A stretch of DNA of 64,000 bases from Chitinophaga sp. YR573 (GTDB lineage: Bacteria; Bacteroidota; Bacteroidia; Chitinophagales; Chitinophagaceae): contig NZ_FOJF01000001.1 in the NCBI RefSeq assembly GCF_900110995.1, positions 1,195,199 to 1,259,198 on the forward strand, in the 5' to 3' direction. Shown here one piece after another: positions 43,371 to 51,154 of the stretch; position 1 is the stretch's first letter; every line of letters starts with the position of its first letter. The notes under the pieces are model-generated. The model was given only the letters and a program-made list of their open reading frames with translations. It searched no databases and had not been told where the DNA came from. The position numbers and the translations under genes were made by a program.

Positions 43371-44684
43371 TTATACAAATAAACTAAGTAGCAGACAACC
43401 ACCCAGCCCAACCACAGATACAATTGTTTCCATCACTGTCCAGGTTTTAAATGTATCCTTTACTGATAAATTGAAATACTCCTTGAACATCCAGAAACCT
43501 CCGTCATTCACGTGGGAGAACATCAAACTTCCTGCGCCAGTTGCCAATACCATCAGGGAAGGATTGATAGAGGAACCTGCTACAATAGGCGCTATAATAC
43601 CGGCAGTTGTTAACCCTGCTACCGTAGCAGAACCTACACTTACACGAATCAGCGCAGCAATACTCCACGCCAGTAACAACGGATTCATATGCATATCCCG
43701 CAAGCTGGATGCTATTACATCACTCACTTTACTGTCCAGCAGCATCTGCGTCAGTGCGCCGGAACCACCGATGATCAGGATGATCACAGATACATCCCTG
43801 ATAGCTTCATCCAGTAAACCCATTACTTTTTTTACAGGCGTACCTCTGCGTAATCCCAATATGTAGATACCATTAAATACAGCCAGCAACATCACGATTA
43901 CAGGATCCCCCAGCCAGGTGGCGATTTTGAAGCAGATACTATCAGGTGCTACCACCAGTTTCAGTAAAGCAGTACCTGCCAGCAAAATCACCGGCAGTAA
44001 GGCTGCCAGGATACTATTCAACATGGAAGGCAATTGCTCTTCCGGTAATGCTGCTATGTTAAAAAGCGGTGCAGGTTCCTGCGTATATTTCTTTAGAAAG
44101 CGACTGAATACCGGCCCTGCAAGTACAATGGAAGGGATGGCCACCACCATACCCAGTAATAATGTGGTACCCATATTTGCACCAAAGGTACCAACCAATG
44201 CAGTGGGAGAAGGATGCGGTGGCAGATAACCATGCGTAACGGACAAAGATGCCAGCATGGGAATACCAAGATATACAGCAGGTAGTTTTGTACGGGCAGC
44301 CACCGTAAAAATAAGCGGCACCATCAACACAAAACCAATATTATAGAACAAAGGAATGCCTACGATAAATCCCGTCAGCATCAGTGACCACTGCACATAT
44401 TTACGGCCAAACACATGCATCAGTCCATTGGCAATGCGTTGTGCAGCTCCGCTCTCCGCAACCAGCTTACCAAGCATGCTACCAAACACAATAATGATCA
44501 CCAGTGATCCCAGTGTTTTACCAATACCAGTCTGTACAGACTGCGTAATATCTGTAATCTTCATTCCCAGCGCCAGGCCCATGAACAGGCACACAACCAG
44601 GAAGGCGATAAACGTATTTAGCCGGAGATAAGCAACGAGGAATACCAACAACAAAATTGAAAGCAGAACAACTAATATAGCCAT
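43371..44684 (-). CDS. GntP-family permease
   Basis: A 437-residue inner membrane transporter with about twelve membrane segments. The N terminus (LSILLLVFLVAYLRLNTFIAFLVV), LGKLVAESGAAQRIA, GIPLFYNIGFVLMVPLIF, and the later SVGSATVAGLTTAGIIAP and GSLMFSHVNDGGFWMFKEYF are typical of the GntP gluconate:H+ symporter family. This family also includes DsdX, the D-serine importer. The next genes encode RidA, a D-threonine/D-serine PLP enzyme and a dipeptidase, with no gluconate kinase in sight, so a D-amino acid substrate is more likely here than gluconate. It follows the ABC permease gene by 31 bases. Confidence 0.9.
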   Translation of the reverse strand: MAILVVLLSILLLVFLVAYLRLNTFIAFLVVCLFMGLALGMKITDITQSVQTGIGKTLGSLVIIIVFGSMLGKLVAESGAAQRIANGLMHVFGRKYVQWSLMLTGFIVGIPLFYNIGFVLMVPLIFTVAARTKLPAVYLGIPMLASLSVTHGYLPPHPSPTALVGTFGANMGTTLLLGMVVAIPSIVLAGPVFSRFLKKYTQEPAPLFNIAALPEEQLPSMLNSILAALLPVILLAGTALLKLVVAPDSICFKIATWLGDPVIVMLLAVFNGIYILGLRRGTPVKKVMGLLDEAIRDVSVIILIIGGSGALTQMLLDSKVSDVIASSLRDMHMNPLLLAWSIAALIRVSVGSATVAGLTTAGIIAPIVAGSSINPSLMVLATGAGSLMFSHVNDGGFWMFKEYFNLSVKDTFKTWTVMETIVSVVGLGGCLLLSLFV

Positions 44685-44715
44685 GTATAAGTATTAAGTG
44701 TTGGCAACTGTTTTT

Positions 44716-45987
44716 TTATTCATAACGTAATGCAACAATAGGATCAAGACGGGAGGCTTTAATGGCAGGATAAATACCTGAAACTAACCCCACCGCAGCA
44801 CAGGTAATGATGCCAAGGAATATCCACAACCAGGGCACTATAAAACTGGTATTTAATAATACAGACACAAGATTTCCTACCAGCATTCCCAGGAATACAC
44901 CCAGCGTTCCTCCTAACGTACTGATAATAATAGCCTCATATACAAACTGCCGGCGAATAGTAAAGCGGGTAGCTCCCAGCGCTTTATTAACTCCAATTTC
45001 ACGTGTACGTTCGGCTACAGAAACCAACATGATATTCATCAATCCGATAGCTGAACCCAACAGGGTAATAACCCCAATCGCACCGGCCGCAAATGTCACT
45101 TTGCTCAAGCTACTGAACAGCATTTCTGCAATACTGTCACTTTTACTGATATAGAAATTATCGGCTTCATTCAGATGCAGGTGACGGACGATCCTCAGCA
45201 GACCAGTCGCCTCGCCCACAGCAGCATCCATCCTGGTAACATCTTTCACAGAAACACCTATGTTGTAAGACATATTCGGCCTGTTAAAGATCCTGCGTGT
45301 ATTATTCACCGTAGTAATCACCACATTATCTGCACTCATAAATCCACCGCTTCCCTTAACTGCCAGCAAGCCTACTACACGATAACGCACATTCCCTACC
45401 CGTATACTACTGTTGATAATATTTTTCCGGTTATTGCCAAACAGCTTTTTAGCCACATCATCCCCTATGATGACCACATTACGTCCCGACTGTACATCCA
45501 GATCATTCAGATTACGTCCTTCCTTCAGTCCGTAACTGGACAATTCCAGGTAATTCTCATCCCCTCCTATCATACGTACATTGGGATTCGTCTTTTTCTC
45601 TCCCCTGTATACGGTAGCCGAAGTGGTAGCCACTGTGGAAAGGCTTACCGCTGCCGGGAAAGTATACCGCTCTTTAAAGTCCCTGGCTTCTACATAGGTA
45701 ATAGGAATATTACTGTTGGAGGTCTTCACTTTTACTTTCTTATTCCCTTTGGTGGCCCCCTCATCTCCACCCATACGGATCCTTAAAGCCCTGCTTTGTA
45801 TGGAAAAGCTGTTAGCTCCCATATTGGCAAAGCTGCTGTAAATACTGCCTTTCATACTGTCAATAGCAGTTAATATGCCCACCAGGGCCATAATACCAAA
45901 AGCTATAATAGCAATGGTAAGCCCTGCGCGCAAACGGTTTGCACTAACAGAGCGGTATGCGAGGGAAAAGATGTCTCGGGATTGCAT
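44716..45987 (-). CDS. MacB-type ABC transporter permease
   Basis: A 423-residue ABC permease of the MacB/FtsX family. One membrane helix near residues 19-41 (RLRAGLTIAIIAFGIMALVGIL) precedes a large periplasmic MacB_PCD-type domain (about 45-280), then three helices form the FtsX core (AGAIGVITLLGSAIGLMNIMLVSVAERTREIG onward) with the AERTREIGVNKALGATR signature, ending LDPIVALRYE. Such permeases form tripartite exporters or act in mechanotransmission. No ATPase or membrane fusion gene lies next to it, so the partner must be elsewhere. It diverges from the LacI-family gene with a gap of only 43 bases and precedes the GntP operon. Confidence 0.88.
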   Translation of the reverse strand: MQSRDIFSLAYRSVSANRLRAGLTIAIIAFGIMALVGILTAIDSMKGSIYSSFANMGANSFSIQSRALRIRMGGDEGATKGNKKVKVKTSNSNIPITYVEARDFKERYTFPAAVSLSTVATTSATVYRGEKKTNPNVRMIGGDENYLELSSYGLKEGRNLNDLDVQSGRNVVIIGDDVAKKLFGNNRKNIINSSIRVGNVRYRVVGLLAVKGSGGFMSADNVVITTVNNTRRIFNRPNMSYNIGVSVKDVTRMDAAVGEATGLLRIVRHLHLNEADNFYISKSDSIAEMLFSSLSKVTFAAGAIGVITLLGSAIGLMNIMLVSVAERTREIGVNKALGATRFTIRRQFVYEAIIISTLGGTLGVFLGMLVGNLVSVLLNTSFIVPWLWIFLGIITCAAVGLVSGIYPAIKASRLDPIVALRYE

Positions 45988-46030
45988 GATTTAAAGTTAA
46001 TAAAAAGTTTTTTTCCGCTACTTTTATTAC

Positions 46031-47044
46031 ATAAAAGGCCCAACAACCATAAAGGAGATTGCAAAAAGGCTCAATCTGGCTAAATCTACAGTCTCAAGAG
46101 CGCTGCACGACCACCCAAGCATTGGGCTGAGAACCCGCATGCAGGTACAGGCGCTGGCCAAAGAACTGCATTACGAGCCTAACCAGACCGCTATCTTCTT
46201 CCAGCAGAAAAAGACCTTCACCATTGGTATTGTATTGCCAGAGCTGTCAGAAGCATTCTTTTCTGCTGCCATCAGCGGCATAGAGGATACAGCAAACAAA
46301 CACAATTACATGGTCCTCCTGGGGCAATCCCATGATGATGAATCCCGGGAAAAGAAGATAGTGGAAATCATGAAAAATCACCGGGTAGACGGGCTCCTGG
46401 TATCGATCACCAAGAATACGGCGGATTATTCCCACTTTGAGATGTTGAAGCATTATGATATCCCGGTAGTATTCTTCGACCGTATCCCCAATCTTACTGA
46501 TATCCATTACGTTGCCTGTAATATGCAGTCAGGCACACTACAGGCGGTCTCTTTATTACTTGAACAGGGACACCGGGTAATAGGAATGATCAACGGTCCG
46601 GAAAAGCTGATTGCCAGTCAGCAGCGCACCAGTGGTTACCAACAGGCCCTGCAAAAACGCCGGTTAAAATTCGACGCCAGCCTGGTCGTATCCTCAGATC
46701 TCACCAAAGAAGGTACCCGTGTTGCCATGCAGCAATTGCTGGCGCATAAAAGAAAGGTTACAGCCGTTGTTGCCTTCAATGACTATGTATCCCAGGATGC
46801 CGTGCAATATGCACTGGAACAACACCTGGAGATCAACAAAGATATCACCTTTGTCAGCTACGCCAACCTTCCCCTCAGTAGTTACATGGCTTACCCTCCC
46901 ATCGCCTCTGTGGAACAATATCCCTATCAGCAGGGGCAGAAAGCCACAGAAATATTACTGGAATTACTGGCAGCACCAGACAAAACAGATACTTTCCACA
47001 AGATTACCCTCGACTCCCGCCTAGTCCTCGCACCAGGCAGATAA
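46031..47044 (+). CDS. LacI-family transcriptional regulator (apparent AUA start)
   Basis: A LacI/GalR-type regulator. An ATG-only reading would start at 46139 and lose the DNA-binding domain. Upstream in the same frame the reading IKEIAKRLNLAKSTVSRAL is a full LacI helix-turn-helix (about residues 7-26), but no ATG, GTG, TTG or CTG precedes it: the frame is open only from 46004 (TAA at 46001-46003), and ATA at 46031 is the one codon at the expected place (IKGPTT, where homologues have MKxPTT). The gene has 337 residues with this start. The ligand-binding domain is intact (FTIGIVLPELSEAFFSAAISG, DRIPN, FNDYVSQDAV). The candidate operator 47050-47065 follows its stop. Confidence 0.85.
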   Translation: MKGPTTIKEIAKRLNLAKSTVSRALHDHPSIGLRTRMQVQALAKELHYEPNQTAIFFQQKKTFTIGIVLPELSEAFFSAAISGIEDTANKHNYMVLLGQSHDDESREKKIVEIMKNHRVDGLLVSITKNTADYSHFEMLKHYDIPVVFFDRIPNLTDIHYVACNMQSGTLQAVSLLLEQGHRVIGMINGPEKLIASQQRTSGYQQALQKRRLKFDASLVVSSDLTKEGTRVAMQQLLAHKRKVTAVVAFNDYVSQDAVQYALEQHLEINKDITFVSYANLPLSSYMAYPPIASVEQYPYQQGQKATEILLELLAAPDKTDTFHKITLDSRLVLAPGR

Positions 47045-47049
47045 AATTT

Positions 47050-47065
47050 ACGCAACCGTTTGTGT
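47050..47065 (+). promoter_or_regulatory. LacI-family operator upstream of the sugar kinase
   Basis: ACGCAACCGTTTGTGT matches 14 of 16 positions of the PurR-type LacI/GalR palindrome (ACGCAAACGTTTGCGT), with the central CG that the hinge helix of these proteins uses. It begins 6 bases after the regulator stop and overlaps the -33 region of the kinase promoter, so binding should repress. Confidence 0.68.
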
Positions 47066-47096
47066 TTACTTTCTATCAATCTTCTTCATAAGTTTG
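47065..47096 (+). promoter_or_regulatory. Promoter of the NahK-like kinase gene
   Basis: TAAGTTTG (47089-47096) matches TAnnTTTG exactly. A TTTA at 47065-47068, 20 bases upstream, is a weak -33 element. The predicted transcript start near 47103 leaves a leader of about 23 bases. Confidence 0.6.
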
Positions 47097-47125
47097 AGAT
47101 ATCAGTAATCATTTCAACCAAAAAC

Positions 47126-48193
47126 ATGCAGGCTACGATACTAGCAGCTTACGGATTAGTGGAAGATGAATGTGATATTCAGCCTTTCGGAAGTGGCCTT
47201 ATCAATACCACGTGGAAAGTAACGTGCGAAGACCGCTCTTATATCTTACAACGTATCAATCATCAGGTATTTAAAAAACCTGCACTCATAGCACAGAATA
47301 TTCAAAATATAGGAAGACACTTTAGTCTTCATCATCCTGACTATTTCTTTGTAGAGCCAGTACAAACGCTGGACAACAAAGGGTTGGTAATTACGGAAAA
47401 TGGCGAGTATTTCCGCTTACAGCCCTTTGTTTCAGACTCTGTGAGTTATGATGTGGTGATGAGTGAGGATCTGGCTTTTGAAGCTGCCCGGCAGTTTGGG
47501 AAATTCACCCGCCTGTTATCAGAAATAGATATTAATACGATACAGGTGACTTTACCGGATTTCCATAACCTTACCCTGCGGTATGAACAGTTTGAACAGG
47601 CCGTAAAAAATGGTAATCCTGAGAGGATAAAAGAATCCACAGCTCTGATCCAGGCCATACGCCGGTATCAGTTCATCACGGCTACTTTTGAAACGCTCAA
47701 GCAGCATCCCGGTTTTAAAACACGGGTAATGCATCATGATACCAAGATAAATAACGTACTGTTTGATAAAGGTAGTAATGGTCTTTGCGTGATTGATCTG
47801 GACACTGTGATGCCCGGTTATTTCATCAGTGATTTTGGAGATATGATGCGTACGTATCTGTCGCCGGCTAATGAAGAAGAAGCAGATTTCAGTAAGATAG
47901 AAGCAAGAGAAACATATTTCAAAGCAATAGTAGACGGATACCTGGGAGAGCTGAAAGAAGAGTTAAGTCATGAAGAGATCAGACATATGATTTATGCAGG
48001 CCAGTTCATGGTATACATGCAGTGTATCCGCTTCTTAACAGATTACCTGAATAATGATGCCTATTACGGCGCAAAATACGAAAAACATAACCTGGTAAGA
48101 GCAGGAAATCAGCTCACGTTATTGGATAGAATCACAGAAAAAGAAGCAGAATTTTTTCAAGCGGTCGCCATGCACGGCAGCTCTGTTGCATGA
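47126..48193 (+). CDS. NahK-like aminoglycoside-phosphotransferase-fold sugar kinase
   Basis: A 355-residue kinase of the APH/choline kinase fold, closest by eye to N-acetylhexosamine 1-kinases (NahK), which phosphorylate GlcNAc or GalNAc at C1. The start at 47126 (MQATILAAYGL) is used; the frame is open 66 bases further but that part overlaps the promoter. The N-terminal loop FGSGLINTTWKV, the catalytic Brenner motif VMHHDTKINNVLF and the metal-binding VIDLDTVMPGY, with the trailing DFGDMMRTY, are all present. A LacI operator in its promoter and the adjacent LacI gene suggest control by a sugar. The substrate is inferred from the family only. Confidence 0.8.
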   Translation: MQATILAAYGLVEDECDIQPFGSGLINTTWKVTCEDRSYILQRINHQVFKKPALIAQNIQNIGRHFSLHHPDYFFVEPVQTLDNKGLVITENGEYFRLQPFVSDSVSYDVVMSEDLAFEAARQFGKFTRLLSEIDINTIQVTLPDFHNLTLRYEQFEQAVKNGNPERIKESTALIQAIRRYQFITATFETLKQHPGFKTRVMHHDTKINNVLFDKGSNGLCVIDLDTVMPGYFISDFGDMMRTYLSPANEEEADFSKIEARETYFKAIVDGYLGELKEELSHEEIRHMIYAGQFMVYMQCIRFLTDYLNNDAYYGAKYEKHNLVRAGNQLTLLDRITEKEAEFFQAVAMHGSSVA

Positions 48194-48243
48194 TAATCTT
48201 ACAGCGACCGTGTCGTTTGAAAAGCAGCAGCACCACCAAAGAA

Positions 48244-48269
48244 CAAAACCGGCCATGTGGCCGGTTTTG
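48244..48269. terminator. Bidirectional terminator between the kinase gene and nuoN
   Basis: A perfect 12-bp palindrome (CAAAACCGGCCA 48244-48255 with 48258-48269) with a 2-base loop. TTTTGTCGTTTT follows on the plus strand, TTTTGTTCTTTG on the minus. It ends both the kinase gene and the nuo operon. Confidence 0.85.
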
Positions 48270-48294
48270 TCGTTTTATAACAATCAGATTATAA

Positions 48295-49668
48295 TCAGAT
48301 AAACTGTAATAATAATCCAGGGAATACACCCAGGATAATCACGATGGCAGCAGTCAGCACCAGCATGAATTTAAATCCACCGGTAATCTCTGATGTCTGC
48401 GGTTCACCCTGTTTAAAGAACATAGCAATGATCACCCTGAAATAATAGTATACACTGATAGCAGCACAAAGCACCGCAACAATCACCAGCCAAAGCAGGT
48501 TACCCTGTTGTACGGCTGCTGTCAGTACAAAGTATTTGGCAAAGAACCCTGCAGTAAGCGGGATACCTGCCAGTGAAAACAGGAATATAGTAGTGGTAAC
48601 AGCCAGCAGCGGTTGTGTACGCGCCAGGCCATTGAAACCATCAAAAGTGTAATCTTTTAATTTGATCAGTACTGCAAACACACCAATCGTAGCTACGCTG
48701 TAAGCAGCAGCATACAGAATGATACCTTTTGTAGCCATGTCATTCAGTGCAATAACAGACAGCAGCATAAAACCTGCCTGTGCGATACTGGAATAAGCCA
48801 GCATACGTTTTACACTCTGCTGGAACACAGCGGTGAAGTTACCAATGATCAGTGTTACAGCTGTGATAATAGACAACAGTAACTGCCAGTGTGCGCTGAG
48901 GGCCCCGCCTGCAAATGCGATATGGAAGATGCGGATAAAAGCGATGAAACCACCTGCTTTTACTACAGTTGCCATAAAGGATGTGAATACGGAAGGAGAA
49001 CCATCATATACATCCGGTGTCCAGAAATGGAATGGAGCAGCCGATACTTTGAAGGATAATGCAAAAGCCAGCAGAATGATACCACAAAGTGCCAGTGGGC
49101 TTACTTCTCCTTCTCCCAATCCAAGTTCGCTGATATTAAATGTACCTGTAGCACCATAGATGAGTGTAATACCCATCAGCAGGATACCGGTAGAGAAAGA
49201 ACCCATCAGGAAGTACTTCAGGGAAGCCTCATTACTTTTCGGATTCTTCTTATTGCTGCCCGCCAGTATATACTGCGGAATAGACATGATCTCTATTGCC
49301 AGGAAAAGCATTAATAAACTGCTGAAAGAAGCCGCCAGTGTAATACCGGAAAGGATAAAAAAGATCAGCGCAAAATAGTCGGAAACATGTTCTCCCACTT
49401 TTTCAAACGCGCTACCAGATAACATGAAGTACAACAAAGTAGCACCAAATGCTACAGCGTTAAACAATATGCTGAAGTTACTGATAGTGATCATACCATA
49501 TACGGTGCGGCTGCCTGCTGCAATGGTAGATAATTCTGCCAGGTTAGCGCCGAACGTAATGAGCAACGCGGCTATGGCAATAAACTTAATGTGCTGCTTA
49601 TTGCGAACAAATAAACCCGCAAACATCATTACAACACCCGATAAAGCAGTAAATATTAATGCATTCAT
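48295..49668 (-). CDS. nuoN: NADH-quinone oxidoreductase subunit N
   Basis: Subunit N is one of the three antiporter-like membrane subunits of complex I. The 457-residue protein has about 13-14 membrane segments. Family regions are FLAIEIMSIPQYILAG, the KVSAAPFHFWTPDVYDGSPSVFTSFMATV block with its conserved lysines, and KRMLAYSSIAQAGFM. It is the last gene of the nuo operon and lies 25 bases after nuoM. Confidence 0.93.
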   Translation of the reverse strand: MNALIFTALSGVVMMFAGLFVRNKQHIKFIAIAALLITFGANLAELSTIAAGSRTVYGMITISNFSILFNAVAFGATLLYFMLSGSAFEKVGEHVSDYFALIFFILSGITLAASFSSLLMLFLAIEIMSIPQYILAGSNKKNPKSNEASLKYFLMGSFSTGILLMGITLIYGATGTFNISELGLGEGEVSPLALCGIILLAFALSFKVSAAPFHFWTPDVYDGSPSVFTSFMATVVKAGGFIAFIRIFHIAFAGGALSAHWQLLLSIITAVTLIIGNFTAVFQQSVKRMLAYSSIAQAGFMLLSVIALNDMATKGIILYAAAYSVATIGVFAVLIKLKDYTFDGFNGLARTQPLLAVTTTIFLFSLAGIPLTAGFFAKYFVLTAAVQQGNLLWLVIVAVLCAAISVYYYFRVIIAMFFKQGEPQTSEITGGFKFMLVLTAAIVIILGVFPGLLLQFI

Positions 49669-49693
49669 ATTCCTGTGTTACGAAAACAACTTT

Positions 49694-51130
49694 TTAATAA
49701 ACCTTATTAACCAATTCCGTAGTGCTGCTTACCAGATCCAGCATAGGTTTGGGATACACTCCCAATGCAATGATGAGTACTACTATTACACTTAATACCA
49801 GTACTTCATTTCCCTTCAGATCTGTAGTAGTTTCTGTAAGCTGATTGCTCTGCCCGAAAATTACTTTCTGCACCATGTTGAGCGTATATACTGCTGCCAG
49901 GATAATACCGAGTCCGGCTACAGCCATAAACCAGGGATTAAACTGGAATAAGCCACTGAACATCAGGAACTCCCCAATAAAACCATTGGTAAGTGGTAAA
50001 CCGATATTTGCAAGACTGATGATTACTAAGAAGATAGCCATACGGGGAGCATATTGTGCAATACCACCCAGATCGTTCAGGTTCTTTACCTTCAGACGGT
50101 CCTGGATGATTTCAACAATGATCCACAACCCGATAATGTTGATACCGTGATTGAATAACTGGATCAGCACACCCTGTAAACTCTGTTCGTTATTGGCAAA
50201 AATAGCCGCACTCATTAAACCGATATGCGCAATAGAAGAATAAGCGATCAGGCGTTTGAAATCAGATTGAACGATAGCAATACAGGATGCATACACAATA
50301 CCGATGATAGACAGTACGATCGCAGCATCTGACCACATATCAGCGCCTTTCGGCAATACCGGCAACAGCCAGCGCATCACACCAAACAATCCCATCTTCA
50401 CCATGATACCGGAAAGTACCATTGTAACAGGAGTGGGTGATTGTTCGTATGTATCCGGCTGCCAGGTATGGAATGGGAATATCGGCATCTTGATCGCAAA
50501 AGCGGCAAAGAATAACCAGAATAACCACGACTGTGTATGTGCATCAATATTACCGGCTGTGAAGCTGGCGTAACTGAAAGATTTATCCGGTGATTGCAGG
50601 TAGATGTAAATAATACCTACCAGCATCAGCAGGGAACCTGTAAAGGTATATACAAAGAACTTGAATGTAACAGGAATACGTTTTTCGCCGCCCCAGAGAG
50701 AGCAGAGGAAATATACCGGGATCAGTGCCAGTTCCCAGAAAACGTAGAACAGCATAGCATCATAAGCGGTAAATACACCTGTAAGACCCGCCTGCGAAAG
50801 CAGCATCAGGCCATAAAAGCTATTGGAACGCTCGTAATTCCGGCCATAAATAACAACAAAAATCAACAGGAAAGAGATGGCTGTGAGTAAACAAAGCATC
50901 ATGCCCATCCCATCCAGACCTACACTAAACCGGGCTCCCAGCTGAGGTATCCAGCTGGCAGAAAACTGTACGCTTTCCGGAGCTGTCCGATACTGGAATA
51001 AGGCGCCAACTGTTACTGCCAGCGAAGCCACAGATGCTATCAGCGCCAGCGTTTTAGGCCCCGACCCCTTCAGACCAAACGTGACCAGGCCCGCAACCAG
51101 AGGAATTAATATGAGTAATACTGTCAACAT
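49694..51130 (-). CDS. nuoM: NADH-quinone oxidoreductase subunit M
   Basis: Subunit M is a proton-pumping antiporter-like part of the complex I membrane arm, 478 residues with about 14 helices. The key Glu of helix 5 is in LFYVFWELALIPVYF, the proton-path lysine region in FAIKMPIFPFHTWQPDTYEQSP, and KRLIAYSSIAHIGLM gives the later conserved lysine. It lies 24 bases after nuoL and 25 before nuoN. Its length and motifs are those of an intact family member. Confidence 0.94.
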   Translation of the reverse strand: MLTVLLILIPLVAGLVTFGLKGSGPKTLALIASVASLAVTVGALFQYRTAPESVQFSASWIPQLGARFSVGLDGMGMMLCLLTAISFLLIFVVIYGRNYERSNSFYGLMLLSQAGLTGVFTAYDAMLFYVFWELALIPVYFLCSLWGGEKRIPVTFKFFVYTFTGSLLMLVGIIYIYLQSPDKSFSYASFTAGNIDAHTQSWLFWLFFAAFAIKMPIFPFHTWQPDTYEQSPTPVTMVLSGIMVKMGLFGVMRWLLPVLPKGADMWSDAAIVLSIIGIVYASCIAIVQSDFKRLIAYSSIAHIGLMSAAIFANNEQSLQGVLIQLFNHGINIIGLWIIVEIIQDRLKVKNLNDLGGIAQYAPRMAIFLVIISLANIGLPLTNGFIGEFLMFSGLFQFNPWFMAVAGLGIILAAVYTLNMVQKVIFGQSNQLTETTTDLKGNEVLVLSVIVVLIIALGVYPKPMLDLVSSTTELVNKVY

Positions 51131-51154
51131 AATTTATCTTACGCTTAGATCCTT

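Noticed and set aside
44704..44713. GCAACTGTTT before the GntP gene as a second LacI operator
   Set aside because: It keeps the half-sites GCAAC and GTTT but lacks the central CG and the outer positions, and it abuts the permease stop codon. Too weak to call without a genome-wide search.
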